From the NCBI RefSeq assembly GCF_036898095.1, contig NC_090726.1:36365298-36429297 (forward strand): DNA of 64,000 bases, given 5' to 3'. The notes beneath the pieces were generated by a model, which was not told the DNA's origin, made no database searches, and saw only the letters and a program-made list of their open reading frames with translations. This DNA comes from Palaemon carinicauda (Eukaryota; Arthropoda; Malacostraca; Decapoda; Palaemonidae). Made by a program: the position numbers and the translations under genes. Of this stretch, positions 10,056 to 22,082 are shown piece by piece; position 1 is the first letter of the stretch; each line of letters opens with the position of its first letter.

Positions 10056-11880
10056 GTTTGTGAAGGTTCAGGGACTTTGGTTACGCACTTGTGAAGGCTC
10101 AGGGACTTTGGTTACGCACTTGTGAAGGCTCAGGGACTTTGGTTACGCACTTGTGAAGGCTCAGGGTCTTTGGTTATGCACTTGTGAAGGTTTAGGGACT
10201 TAAGATATGCACTTGTGAAGGTTTAGGGACTTAGGTTTTGCACTTGTGAAGGTTTGCTGACTTTGGTTACGCACTTATGAAGGTTTGCTGTCTTTGGTTA
10301 TGCACTTGTAAAGGTTTAGGGACTTTGGTTACGCACTTGTGAAGGTTTGCTGACTTTGGTTACGCACTTATGAAGGTTTGCTGTCTTTGGTTATGCACTT
10401 GTGAAGGTTTAGGGACTTTGGTTACGCACTTGTGAAGGTTTGCTGACTTTGGTTACGCACTTGTGAAGGTTTGCTGACTTTAGTTACGCACTTGTGAAGG
10501 TTTAGTGACAGGTTACGCACTTGTGAAGGTTTAGGGACTTTGGTTACGCACTTTTGAAGGTTTGCTGACTTTGGTTATGCACTTGTGAAGGTTTAGGGAC
10601 TTAGGTTACGCACTTTTGAAGGTTTGCTGACTTTGGTTACGCACTTGTGAAGGTTTGCTGACTTTAGTTACGCACTTGTGAAGGTTTAGTGACTTAGGTT
10701 ACGCACTTGTGAAGGTTTAGGGACTTTGGTTACGCACTTTTGAAGGTTATTGACTTTGGTTATGCACTTGTGAAGGTTTAGGGACTTTGGTTACGCACTT
10801 TTGAAGGTTTGCTGACTTTGGTTACGCACTTTTGAAGGTTTGCTGACTTTGGTTACGCACTTTTGAAGGTTTAGGGACTTTGGTTATGCACTTGTGAAGG
10901 TTTAGGGACTTTGGTTACGCACTTGTGAAGGTTTAGGGACTTTGGTTACGCACTTGTGAAGGTTTGCTGACTATGGTTATGCACTTGTGAAGGTTTGCTG
11001 ACTTTGGTTATGCACTTGTGAAGGTTTGCTGACTTTGGTTATGCACTTGTGAAGGTTTATGGACTTAGGTTATGCACTTTTGAAGGTTTGCTGACTTTGT
11101 TTATGCACTTGTGAAGGTTTAGGGACTTAGGTTACGCACTTTTGAAGGTTTGCTGACTTTGGTTATGCACTTGTGAAGGTTTAGGGACTTTGGTTACGCA
11201 CTTGTGAAGGTTTGCTGACTTTGGTTATGCACTTGTGAAGGTTTAGGGACTTTGGTTACGCACTTTTGAAGGTTTGCTGACTTTGGTTATGCACTTGTGA
11301 AGGTTTGCTGACTTTGGTTATGCACTTGTGAAGGTTTGCTGACTTTGGTTATGTACTTGTGAAGGTTTAGGGACTTTGGTTATGCACTTGTGAAGGTTTA
11401 GGGACTTTGGTTATGCACTTGTGAAGGTTTGCTGACTTTGGTTATGCACTTGTGAAGGTTTAGGGACTTTGGTTACGCACTTGTGAAGGTTTAGGGACTT
11501 AGGTTACGCACTTGTGAAGGTTTAGGGACTTAAGTTACGCACTTGTGAAGGTTTAGTGACTTAGGTTATGCACTTGTGAAGGTTTAGTGACTTAGGTTAT
11601 GCACTTGTGAAGGTTTAGGGACTTAGGTTACGCACTTGTTTAGGTTTAGGAACTTTGGTAATGCACTTGGAAGGTTTAGGGACTTTGGTTACACACTTGG
11701 GAAGGTTTAGGTATTTTGGTTACACACTTGAGAAGGTTTAGGGATTTTGGTTACACACTTGAAAGGTTTAGGGACTTTGGTTACACACTTGGGAAGGTTT
11801 AGGTATTTTGGTTACACACTTGGGAAGGTTTAGGGATTTTGGTTACACATTTGAGAAGGTTTAGGGGCTTTGGTTAGCAG
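10056..11880. repeat. 31-bp minisatellite, about 58 units
   Basis: A long array of a 31-bp unit containing GTGAAGGTTT, then AGGGACTTTGG or GCTGACTTTGG, then TTACGCACTT or TTATGCACTT. The two sub-types (AGGGACT and GCTGACT) are interspersed, sometimes in a repeating higher-order pattern. The first copies (10056-10170) and the last copies (from about 11640, with ACACACTTGGGAAGG) are the most diverged, as is usual at array edges. Thirty-one is not a multiple of three and no frame stays open, so it is non-coding. Confidence 0.96.
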
Positions 11881-14800
11881 TTGAAATGGATTTTGTAAGC
11901 TATCTTGGTTAGTATGATACTTTGATTACTAACGAAACTAAAATTTGATCCTAAATAGAAGGTCTGGCTAGTTTTTTTCTTTTCTATTTGGGGCTGGGGC
12001 ATAATTTGAGTATCGGTTGATTAATATTTGGAGGCTAATTCTTAATGTTCACATTATTATTTACATTAGGGAGACTGATGGTGAGTTATTGCGCATGCAT
12101 TGCTTTAATTTGCTTTCATCTGCTGTTCAGTTTTGTATGACTTAATCATTACCTGGCCTATTTTTTTTTAACAGATTAGGAGCTTCCAAATGCATATGTT
12201 CTGCAACAGCCATTTGTTCCCACCTTCCTCCTCAGTTTCAGCTTTACCACCATCACATAAAGAAGTCTCCAAGAGAAGTAGAATATATTTCGAAATTTAG
12301 TGTAATTTCGCATTTCGGTAATTAACTGTAAATTCTCTCCGTTCAGTATATAGCTATTGTTGCTCAAGTGGAAGTAAAAATCTTCAAAATAACAACCCAC
12401 AGGGTTTGCGAGCGCCGCTCAATATATACTGCTTGCCAGAACAGGAGCTGTGATGTAATGTTGATTTTGCGAGCCTTGGTGGAACAAAAACAATTGGGAC
12501 GTGAAGTGGATCTAATGACACTAAATTTCAGCCACTTACAAGAACCATATATTTCTCCAACAGGATATCTTGTTTATTTTGCATTTCTGACCATATTGTT
12601 GCAAATCTCTCTTTTTTTCATATTTCCCTACCCAAAACCCCGGGTTTCCCCACTGTAGCCTCCCATAAATGTCTGTCAGGGGGTTAAAAATCTCGTTAAG
12701 GAATAGTTTGTCCCAATAATCACGGTCAGAAATGCATAACATAAGTGGGAAAGTGTGGCTCATGTATTTAGATTAAAGTGTCATATATTTGCACTTGCTT
12801 GAAAATATTCTTCTATAAATGGAACTTGACGTTTCTAGTTTTTACACTTCGAGTTTGGTCATACTATTTAAATAAGAATATTCTCTGCTTCAGTAACACC
12901 GAACTGTTTTAGGTAGGGCTATGTATTAAATATTTTCAATTTTTTTATTTTTACAAATTTCTTTTGCTTTTAGGGTCAATTTTGGTCTTAATACGTCATG
13001 TTTAGACATTTATCTGGACATGTCTTTCCGAGGTATTTTCTTTCCGGACTAATTTTGATTGTATTTGACTGATTGCGTCACGTAATATATTGAGATGCAG
13101 ATACTAGTTACTGGAATTGTTAAATCAAGTAGAATATTTGATACCGATAAAGATGTTTTTTTTTTTTTTTCACAGTAGTGAGGATGTTGTATTGTTGTGA
13201 ATTTTTTTTTTTTTGTGCATTGTGGAATTTAAATTAATGCAGTGTCCTTAGTGTTTGTGTTAAGTTTATAATTATAAGCTTAGGGCATTTATATGCTTCA
13301 ATTTTGTCTTGTGAAAATTATTTTGGCTTCATACAAAAGTAGTTAGTTTTTACCAGTTTTAAGTCATGAAATTTTAAGTTGGTAAGCTAACTTAAGATTC
13401 TTTACAAACTTATATTGGGATATATTCGGCACAAGTTGTAATAGAAATTTATTTTAATACTGTTATTACTTTGAAAAGAATTTCTTGGTGAACACGAAAA
13501 TTAGCTTCCTCGCTAGTAATGGATGTCTTCAAATAGTCTTTTAGGTGTAGATATATTTGTACGCCTTAATCAAATTTCTTTTTCAGATTTTTAATGGCCA
13601 TACTGACTCGAGGTGCTGAAGCTTGAACGATGAACTCCTTGCATACGAACCAGAGAAATTTTTTACAAGGAAGATCAGATTCGGCTGAAGTGGAGTAAAC
13701 TGATTAGGAGTATTTGGAAATTGACAATCAAAAAAAATAATTTTTGGTAGGTAGATAAAGCTTTATACCTTTGGCTTCATGGTATTATGCAAAGAAAAAT
13801 ATTGAAAAAAAGTTTAGATTAAACCAAAACATGAAAATTCGTTATGGTTTAAATTGGGAATTAGAATTTGAAAAGTTTTAAGTGCAAGAATTGATTCCTG
13901 GTGAGAGAAAAAATTCCCCAGTTATGATTTTTAAATTACTTTGACCAACTTTAATATTAGGAGGTACAGTAATAAGGAAGTCTAATACAGTATAGACGGA
14001 AGTGTAATAAATTTATAAAAAATATTTCAAGATATTCTGCTCAAGTAGAGGGAAATTTTAGACTTGTAAAAGCTTTTACTTTTGAACATAGTTTGTCATA
14101 AGTTACTTACTTTTACGGGTTTATTTCTCGCCCTCCGTCAGACACTGAAAGTCTGTTCAGGCGGGCCTTGGTGGGTGAAAAAATAATTTCTTTCCAGTTA
14201 ATATTTTGCTCTGTATCTTATCAGTTATTTCGCTAGCATTTGTATTCAGGCTTAATAGTTTTCAGGTCACTATTATAACACTTTCTAAAAAGAAGTCTTC
14301 AGGTTTTTCTTGAAAGCTGCCACATTTTTGCTATTCATATAGTTTATTTACAGTATTTTTCATTTTTCTACAAGTATTTTTAGAATTTCTTGTCTGGTAG
14401 TCTTGGTAAATAAATTTTCTCATGAAAAAAAGAAAAAAAAACAATTTTTGGATATAATGAAATATCTATGATTGTTATAGAGCAGCATAGTTTAAATCTT
14501 TAATTTGTGGGGATATTGACTTGAACATTTTCCTACAATTGGACATGTCAAAAAGGCAAGACAAAACTCAAATTCAATTTTTCTCTTATTTCTACAAAAG
14601 ACATTTGGTTTTTGTACTTGAAATTGTTTTTGTTCTAAATTGGTTAAGCTCTACTTGAATCAGTTTGAATTTCCCACGATTTTGGAAGATTCTTTTCACT
14701 TTAATTTTGGCATTCGTTTACTCTGGAGTGTTTAATGCAATCAGTTGTTCTCATTTCTAAAAGTATTGACAAACTAAGGTTAATTACTGTCTCAAGAACT

Positions 14801-15420
14801 TCCCAGAGTAGTTTTGAGTCCTGGTGACATTTGGCAAAGTTTGACTGATTGCTTTAGAGTAAATTTAAATGTAAATTTTATTTAATAATAACAAAACGCG
14901 TTCAATGTTAGTCACTCTAGCTAATGGCTTGTATAGTTTCTCATTGGTGTGAGGATAATTGAAATTTGTTGCATTTATTTCCAAGGGTTTAACTCTTTGG
15001 AAACAATCCACTAGGGAGCTTAATGCCAATAAAAGAAACTGTACATTGTTTTAATAACTATATATATATAAAGCTATTTAAATACTATTCTACCTGCCTC
15101 ATGTCTATGGAGGTGAAAATTTCAGCTTCATACTCACGTAGTTTGTCTTTATTAGATACTTAAGTAATTTAGGTGTGAAAGGAAGGTGAATAGAAAGATA
15201 CTCAAGACAAGCTAATATTAGGATATTTAGACGGGCTGGTAATCAGCAATTTCAATATATTTGTGTTCTATACCCATAAAAAGATATCTGCATGTATGGC
15301 AATTTTGTTAATGTAAATTAGTCCTTGCAAATTAATCTTTTAAAACAATTTCTCTAGTTAAGGGTTACAGATTTTACTTAATATTAGCATACATTAACGC
15401 TCAATTTCTTTGGCAGATTT
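11881..15420. other. AT-rich non-coding region
   Basis: Long AT-rich stretch with no domain-bearing frame. Pyrimidine tracts followed by AG occur on the plus strand near 12174 and 13587 and look like splice acceptors, but the sequence after them has early stops. Near 14130-14190 there is a GC-richer segment around CGCCCTCCGTCAGACACTG that may be a short dispersed repeat. Confidence 0.45.
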
Positions 15421-15605
15421 TAAGGCAACATGGTATAGTGGCAAGTTCTCCTAGCATTCGCATGACAGCAGATCGATCCCAGCCCAGGACTGGGGAGGCC
15501 ACTGCTGTGTTTGTGCACCACTGGGGGAGCGGTTTGGCTTGCCCAGCTGAGGGTCTGGTGAGCATCTATTCTTATGAAACAAACTTAAGCCAGAGACCTT
15601 TACTT
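15421..15605 (+). repeat. tRNA-derived SINE-like unit
   Basis: A TGGTATAGTGG block near 15431 fits the Pol III A-box consensus (TRGYNNARNNG) at every position. About 40 bases later, AGATCGATCCC fits the B box at 8 of 11 positions, and a GC-rich body follows. The spacing is that of a tRNA-like head. It is not a tRNA gene: no cloverleaf acceptor pairing is evident. It could be an old decapod SINE copy. A pyrimidine tract and AG just before it also resemble a splice acceptor. Confidence 0.55.
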
Positions 15606-16269
15606 TTTTAATGACAGGGGACCTTATACGGAAACGACATGCCTATTATCTTCTACCAGAGAAATTTTTACAAGATTTTTCACCAATAGGACTATTTATT
15701 ATTCAGGTATAGTGGAATGACATTGATTGGAAAGTAATTTGTTGCCATTTTGCCAGTTCAACTGAGAAGCAAGTGGAAAAATCTTTATAAGATTGTCTTC
15801 GTTAGCTGTAAAAGCAAATCTTAAAATAGATTATAAAATTTTAAACTATTATTCATAAAATTTAAAACTTTTACACTTCTTTCATCCAAATTTAATACTA
15901 AAAACATTTAAATTTAAATCTAATTATATATTCAGTGTGTTAAGGTGTGGGGAGCCATGTGTATATTCTTTTAGAAAGTTTCGTTTTTAAAGTTTATAAA
16001 GACGAGCAAAAGAAAAGTTTGTAATATGTAATTGTTTAGGATACCTAAGCTGATGCGAGTAGATAGTTAATTAGATGTATAAAGCATAACTGTAACAGTC
16101 AAGTTCTCTCTGAATGTAGCTTAATTGAAAATCAAAGATATTTATGAAAATCTAATATTGTAAGATTCAGGTTAAGGGGACCAAGAGTGGAGAGATAATT
16201 TGTTGGTAAACTATTCATTTCAAGTAAAGGCATGTCACCCTCCCCCATATAATTTAGTTTTTTGATTAT
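15606..16269. other. AT-rich non-coding spacer
   Basis: AT-rich, with no open frame or repeat that I can recognise. Confidence 0.45.
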
Positions 16270-16562
16270 TTAAACATTAGTCAATTACTTGGAAGCCAAC
16301 ATTAAATTTTACCAGTGATCCTAGTTTTAACTTTAGTCGAGTACTTGGAAGCCAACAATTAAATTTTACCAGTGATCCTAGTTTTAACTTTAGTCGAGTA
16401 CTTGGAAGCCAACATTAAATTTTACCCAGTGATCCTAGTTTTAACTTCAGTCGAGTACTTGGAAGCCAACATTAAATTTTACCAGTGATCCTAGTATTTA
16501 AACATTAGTTAAGTACTTGGAAGCCAACATTGAATTTTACCAGTGATCCTAGTTTTAACTTA
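16270..16562. repeat. About 58-bp tandem repeat, five copies
   Basis: Five copies of a unit containing AGTCGAGTACTTGGAAGCC, then AACATTAAATTTTACC and AGTGATCCTAGTTTTAAC. Copies differ by a few substitutions and single-base indels, so the period varies between about 57 and 60. Confidence 0.92.
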
Positions 16563-16579
16563 ATACTGCATTATTTCAG

Positions 16580-17132
16580 ATGGCAGTTTCGTGCAAACGA
16601 GCTGGCTTCGAATGGATACATTTAGTCAAAACGCTGCAAAGGTAAAATTTTACTAATTTCAGTTTTTCAAACTTTAAATTCAGTTTTGCGGAAAAATAAC
16701 AAATGATAAAATCTTCCCAATAACGTTTTTCAATCATAACATACTTAGCTTTTTTTCGTAACCGTTAAAACTATTCATGTATATAATTTTGTAATTAAAC
16801 TGTTCTAAATAGGGTAAAAACAAAGTTGCATCCTAATTGGATTTTTTTCCACTAGGGCAAGTGCTGGTTACGATTGCAAAATAAGTTTTCTGAAACTAAG
16901 AAAAGGCTGATTTCTAAACATGTACACCATGTTTTCACAAAATCAAGTGACCAATTTCACTTATACATCTTTCTTTTAATGCATTCAAACATAGATCATG
17001 CGAAAATAATAACCTAGGATTTCTTTAATTTCAGAACAAGAATCTTCATGGGATAGACAAGTTGACGTAATGATAAAGAGGAAATAGGTTATAAAAAGGG
17101 AGTCAAATGTATAAACCAAAGGAAAGAATAAA
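16580..17132 (+). other. Possible two-exon 3' end of a transcript
   Basis: A pyrimidine tract ends in CAG just before ATG at 16580. A frame starting there reads MAVSCKRAGFEWIHLVKTLQ and reaches an AAAG|GTAAAA donor-like site at 16641. A second acceptor (TTTAATTTCAG) ends at 17034. Joined there, the frame continues six codons to a TAG at 17054-17056, and an AATAAA lies at 17127-17132. Boundaries, phase and poly(A) signal agree, but the peptide is short and unrecognised. In an AT-rich genome such sites also arise by chance. Confidence 0.25.
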
Positions 17133-18059
17133 ATATGGTGAAATGATTGTTAATTAATACCTCATTATACGAATTGTATATTACATGCTGTTACTGTATA
17201 TATATACACAATAGAAGGAAAATCCTTTTAATAAGGAGATGGAAATGCTCAGAAGCGAGTAATGAGTGATCGCTTGTTCAGAAGTAGATGCCTTCTACTC
17301 GGAGGTGAGTGGCCGAGCACCGAGTGGCCTCCTGCTCCGAAGTGAATAAAACGCAACTTTGTTGACAGATCTCAAATAAGTTCTCTCAATTTATCTAAAT
17401 TACGAAGCACCAGGGACCGTAGGATGCAAGAACCTACGTTCTTTTCTGCGATTCGTAATTAAGAAAACCTACGAGAACTTACTGGAGAGATCGCTATATC
17501 TCCACACCAAAACGCTGCATTGCACAGCCTGAAAATAAAGAGAAAATTAGATTAGATAAATCTGACCAATTTATATAAGTTTTCATTCAAATTTCAAAAA
17601 CCATGAAGCTGAACATGACTAGCACAAACTTATTATTTTATGAGACAGTGTACTATATACCCTCTACATGACTAGCACAAACATAAAATATGAGACTGTG
17701 TACTATATACCCTCGAAAAAGATTTAAAAAAGAAAAAGCTTAAAAAAAAAATAACTTGAACCAAGTTAGACTATTCTTTGTACATTAAAGTTACTTAATT
17801 TAACTTGAACCAGAAAGTGAAAAATCATGGATTGAAAAATTTATTTACAATAAAAATAATACCTGACACTGATATCTCCTGAGGCTGAAAAAGGAAATTT
17901 GCTTTAGAACACTAGCCAAAAGTTTCCAGCATCAATATAAGGTAGCTTACGCTTATATCAAATCACAGCAATATTAAACAAAACTCACTAAGGACCGTGC
18001 ATTAAATTAAGGAAGGATAAATCTATTATATCCAGTCACTTCCTACTACGTTCAACTGT
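17133..18059 (-). other. AT-rich region with two possible tiny minus-strand exons
   Basis: Two segments are bounded by good splice signals on the minus strand. At 17864-17885 there are 22 nt after TTTCCTTTTTCAG and before GTATTA; at 17483-17528 there are 46 nt after TTTATTTTCAG and before GTAAGT. They lie downstream of the possible minus-strand first exon at 21584 and could be 5' UTR exons of the same transcript. A short duplicated segment (CATGACTAGCACAAAC ... GTGTACTATATACCCTC) occurs at about 17610-17715. Neither tiny exon encodes a recognisable peptide. Confidence 0.25.
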
Positions 18060-18620
18060 TCAAAATTAATGAAAATCTCGGGTCATTGCTATTTCTCACA
18101 CGCTCAATTACTGGAGGGCTTATACCGAGATGTGTTAATAGCGAGATCTCGCTAACTTCAAACAATATATTATCAATAATATATTTTAAACATTACTCTA
18201 ATCTTAAGACTATCAACCACAATTATAAGATTGTTTATCCAAGCTAAATTTCCCCATTTTTTTCCCCATTTAATACTGTTAAAAGACTAGAAAATTAGAG
18301 GAAATTGCATATATAGACTAACAAATTCATGATAAATATCTTTAGATATAAAAATGATCAAGCTAAAAGCATTGAAATATGGGGCCCCCTTAAAAAAAAA
18401 AACACTTTACTCTTCTCTTTTACAGTAGCCTACTGTTGTCTAAATACCATTCATAAAATCAGATAGGAAACTAAACATCTTAATAGGCTTACAAAAAGGG
18501 AAAACTATAATATCAACCATAGCTATTCATTAAAAGTCAAAGATATATTTAAAACTTTGCAACCAAAGTTAAAACAACCTATCTACATCGTGGTATTATT
18601 TTATTTATGGACATTAATAA
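18060..18620 (+). repeat. Left arm of a large inverted repeat
   Basis: Blocks here recur inverted at 20281-20600 in mirrored order: GTGGTATTATTTTATTTATG (about 18590) against 20281-20309, the stretch around CTAACAAATTCATGATAAAT (about 18320) against 20328-20350, and the ATTATAAGATTGTTTATCC block (about 18220) against 20420-20440. The outer part carries TATTTCTCACACGCTCAA, which also occurs near 20605. Divergence is moderate. Confidence 0.8.
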
Positions 18621-18982
18621 TGTAGCGTATTTTAAATTAGTTCTCTATGGAAGTCTTTTGTATTTCTGTATATTATCTGTCGCAAATGCCTAGTTCTTTA
18701 TATATTTACATATATTTTTGGTTTATGTCTAGGAGAGGGCCGCATGAAGATATCAGTGATATTCAATGAATTTTTACTAGAATGTGTAGGAATGTATGTA
18801 AATAGTGGTATACGAGTGAGATAATTTAGTGAAATTCAATAAGTCAAAATATCGACGATCAAACTCACGCTACTCATGTCTTCCTCCCAGATTTTTTTCT
18901 AAGTCTGTTATTGTTGACTGTTGTTTTTGCTCAAATGAGCCCTGTAACCACTATAATCCGCAGACAAACTAGTCCACAGCGC

Positions 18983-19169
18983 CAGGGTTGCCAGGTTTTC
19001 TAATTGAAAAAAAAAGGCCAACTTCTAATCAACGGCAGCTTTAAAAGGCCAACCCATTATTAGAAAAAGGCCAAAAATATAGTATTTAAGGTCCACCTTT
19101 TTCCATGATGTTACTAAAGGCCAACCAATTTCAAAAAGCCCAAATTTGAAAAAAAATCTGGCAACCCTG
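18983..19169. mobile_element. hAT-type MITE with 8-bp target duplication
   Basis: A 187-bp element starts CAGGGTTGCCAGGTTTT and ends AAAATCTGGCAACCCTG, so the terminal inverted repeats are about 17 bp with one mismatch. It is flanked on both sides by the identical 8-mer CACAGCGC (18975-18982 and 19170-19177). CAGGG termini with an 8-bp duplication are typical of the hAT superfamily. It has no coding capacity and contains internal AAAAGGCCAAC repeats. Confidence 0.93.
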
Positions 19170-19589
19170 CACAGCGCTACCATACATTATCTTACCTAGG
19201 CGTTTCATTTCGATGATTTCGTTCTTAGACGTGTAGACTATAGCAACCCCGTCATCTCATATTGCACAAGAAGCTGAAATTCCATCTTCTTGTCGTGACT
19301 GTTTCCTAACTTACAATGAATTTGTAACTTATTTGGGGATTATTGAAAAAACTAGTGGATTTGTGCCAGAGAGAGAATTTAATTTTACAAAATAAGAATT
19401 GTCCTGCATGTCAAGGAACCTTCCCAACGGCTTCACGTTTTCCTCAAAGCAGCAGCACATCTTTATGAACCAACAGTTGAAGGTAAGCTTCATTAATTTA
19501 TAGAGTATATTATAATGGTGATAGTATAACGATTTATACAGCAGTACCATCACTTTGGATTTGGTTTTATGGATGTGTTAGGTAGTGGC

Positions 19590-19885
19590 CGTAAAGGTGG
19601 GGGGGGGGGGGGTCGCAGGGGCTAGGCCTAGGCAGGGGTACAGGGCCCTAGGTTAGGTGGTTGTATTAGGTTCGGTAGTGCCCTGAAAATCACTGTGGCC
19701 TTAAGGGGAGGTCGCAGGGTGGGGGGGGGGGGACGGAGCCCCACCTGGTAGGCCTAGGTAGGGGTACAGGGCCCCTAGGCTAGGTTAGGTGGGTTTATTA
19801 GGTTCGGTAGTGCCCTGAAAATCACTGTGGCCTTAAGGGGGGGGGGGTTGCAGGGGGCAGAGCCCCCTCCCCTTAGTAGGGCTAG
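19590..19885. repeat. About 133-bp G-rich tandem repeat
   Basis: Two full copies and a partial third of a unit containing GGTACAGGGCCC, GGTTCGGTAGTGCCCTGAAA and GTGGCCTTAAGG. Each copy has a poly-G run of 10-14 bases. The GTAGTGCCCTGAAAATCAC landmark recurs after about 133 bp. The G-runs could form G-quadruplexes and are likely places for assembly error. Confidence 0.88.
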
Positions 19886-20280
19886 TTAGGGGTATTGTAG
19901 TAGTAGGTTTATGCTTACATTTTGTGTGTAAGAGAAGTCTTAGTTTCTTTTTTATTCATTTCCTCATGTTTCTATGCAATGTGCAACTATTATCTGGTCG
20001 TTAATACTTGAAAAACGGGTGCGGCCTTCTCCTAGACATTTACCATATTGGTATATATTTGAGTGTTATATTCAGGTTTTTTCCTCCATTTTGCCCTGTT
20101 TTTACCTACTTTGTCTCCCCCACCCAAAACCCCGCTTCCCAAGGAGGTTCCCCCAGATTGTTATCTATAGGGGGAGGGGTGGTGGAAAGATAAGTATTCA
20201 TTTGCGATGGAAATAAACCTGAAAATCATTCAAATCACATCATAATACATCAGAAAAATCTATATTTTTATGTTGAAAGC

Positions 20281-20600
20281 AATTAATGTCCATAAGTAAA
20301 ATAATACCCATTATGTATATATTTATCATGAATTTGTTAGTCTATATATGCAAATTTCTCTAATTTGCTAGTCAACAGAATTAAAGTTTACTGGAAAAAA
20401 AAATGTGGAAATTTAGTTTGGATAAACAATCTTATAATTGTGATTGATAGTCTTTAAGATTTGAGTAATGTTTAAAATGTATTATTGATAATATATTGGT
20501 TGAAGTTAGCGAGATCTCACTATTACCAGATCTCGGTATAGGCCTCCAGTAATTTAGTGTGCGAGAAATAGAATTGACCAGAGATTCTCATTTCGGTCAA
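20281..20600 (-). repeat. Right arm of the large inverted repeat
   Basis: Inverted partner of the 18060-18620 arm, separated from it by about 1.6 kb that holds the hAT MITE and the G-rich tandem repeat. The order of shared blocks is exactly mirrored. Confidence 0.8.
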
Positions 20601-20770
20601 TGCTATTTCTCACACGCTCAACTTCTGGAGGCCTATACTGAGATCTGGTAATAGAGAAATCTCGCTAACTTCAAACAATATATTATCAGTAATATATTTT
20701 AAACATTACTCAAATCTTAAGACTATCAATCACAATTATAAGACTGTTTATCCAAACTAAATTTCCCCAA
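20400..20770. repeat. Long near-perfect palindrome (fold-back)
   Basis: 20400-20570 is the reverse complement of about 20600-20770 with few mismatches. Outer ends read GGGGAAATTTAGTTTGG and CCAAACTAAATTTCCCC; inner parts read TCGGTATAGGCCTCCAGTA and TCTGGAGGCCTATACTGAG. The short loop is centred near 20588. It is a fold-back or MITE-like palindrome with arms of about 170 bp. Confidence 0.9.
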
Positions 20771-21583
20771 CCTACCGAAATTAGATTCAAAATCTCCGGA
20801 AATCCCACCGTTGCTCGGGACCTCAATCTTTGATCTTGAAGTTTGTTAAAAAAAAAAAAAAAAAAAATTACTATAAATTCACAATACCCACCGAACAGGC
20901 TCCCCCCCCCAAAAAATAAAAAAAAACACCGAAACTAAGTTAAAATTTATGCTAAAGATTCAAAACACCAAATTATCAATAGAAACATTACTGTGAGTTA
21001 GGCAGAGCATCAAAATGCTACCGAATAAAAGTTCAAAGGATATTCTAAACACTTGGCAATACTATACTAAATATAATGAAGCGAGAACTTCATATCCAAG
21101 TTTTAACGCTTTGCACGTGTACTCTAAACCAAAAATATAAATTATTTAGTCAAAGCCCAACAAGATTAGCAGTTTCTAATGATTACTCCAAGCAATATGC
21201 TAATACTAAATAAGGCTTACGTTAACACCCTATAGCCAAGGGTTTAGCCATTAAGAATTTGGCAAATTCAAGACACCGAGCCGGTTAGAAAGGTCTGATA
21301 GTACAAATTTCTTAGAATTTGAAACAAAATTACATAACCATCACCTAGATTGCAAACCCTATTTCTCACCTTTGGTTAGTAGAATTTGGAACTAAATGTT
21401 CGTTAATAAACATTGCTTATGAATTTAACTGGCACCTTCCAGCAATTAAGAATCCTTTTTATGCTTCCAGAGATAAATAAAATCAAAGGTTCCCTGAACA
21501 ATACTAAATTATTTAAAAAATTCCTTCAAAAACAAAATTTTTGACTCAAATACCTTGAACACCAGATTTGTAAAAACGCTTAC
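20771..21583. other. AT-rich non-coding, probable intron
   Basis: AT-rich, without a coding frame or clear repeat apart from A-runs. If the minus-strand donor at 21583 is real, this is the start of its first intron. Confidence 0.4.
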
Positions 21584-21850
21584 CTTTATACCACAACCCC
21601 ACAAAATGGCGACGATTACTGGAACCACAGATCCAAAAGAGAAGATTCAAACACGATAAACAAATGCCTTAAGAAGCTGAATCAAGGTGTGAATATCCCT
21701 CAGACCCAACACGCACTGACGTTGCTTACAGATTTCATTCCGTTTACAGTTCTGTCTTGCCGGCTTTCTTCCAAGTTCCAGCCAATCAGAAGGGTCCCTG
21801 TCATGATTTTGACACTAAGAGAAAACGACTCCTGATTGGTCAAGAGACTA
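21584..21850 (-). promoter_or_regulatory. Possible minus-strand promoter and non-coding first exon
   Basis: Read on the minus strand, two CCAAT-type boxes (ACCAATCAG near 21835 and an inverted ATTGGCTGG near 21780) precede a moderately GC-rich stretch. Next comes a CGCCATTTTG motif (near 21610; this is the YY1/initiator-type AAAATGGCG on the other strand). A strong donor AAAG|GTAAGC follows, with the exon ending at 21584. This order is typical of a TATA-less metazoan promoter with a short untranslated first exon. The transcript would run leftwards. No coding exons were confidently found. Confidence 0.4.
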
Positions 21851-22082
21851 ACAAGGAATCTTCAGGAAAACAGTTACTTTCAAAAGACGTTACGTTACCA
21901 CTTACAAAACCAGTGACATCTGTTGGTTACCTAATTAACCATGAAAAAAAAAAAATCCATGAAAAAACAAAATCATATATGCACTATTCAATAAGGAAAC
22001 AATTTGTTATCTTAAAGGAAATATTGATAAGTAATTTTTTTTATATTGTATTCCTTTTTACTTCAAAATTCAATATGAAATA

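Noticed and set aside
10056..11880. CRISPR-like array
   Set aside because: The units are contiguous 31-bp copies without unique spacers, and the sequence is eukaryotic. It is a minisatellite.
15421..15605. True tRNA gene
   Set aside because: The A and B boxes are present, but no acceptor stem or full cloverleaf can be formed.
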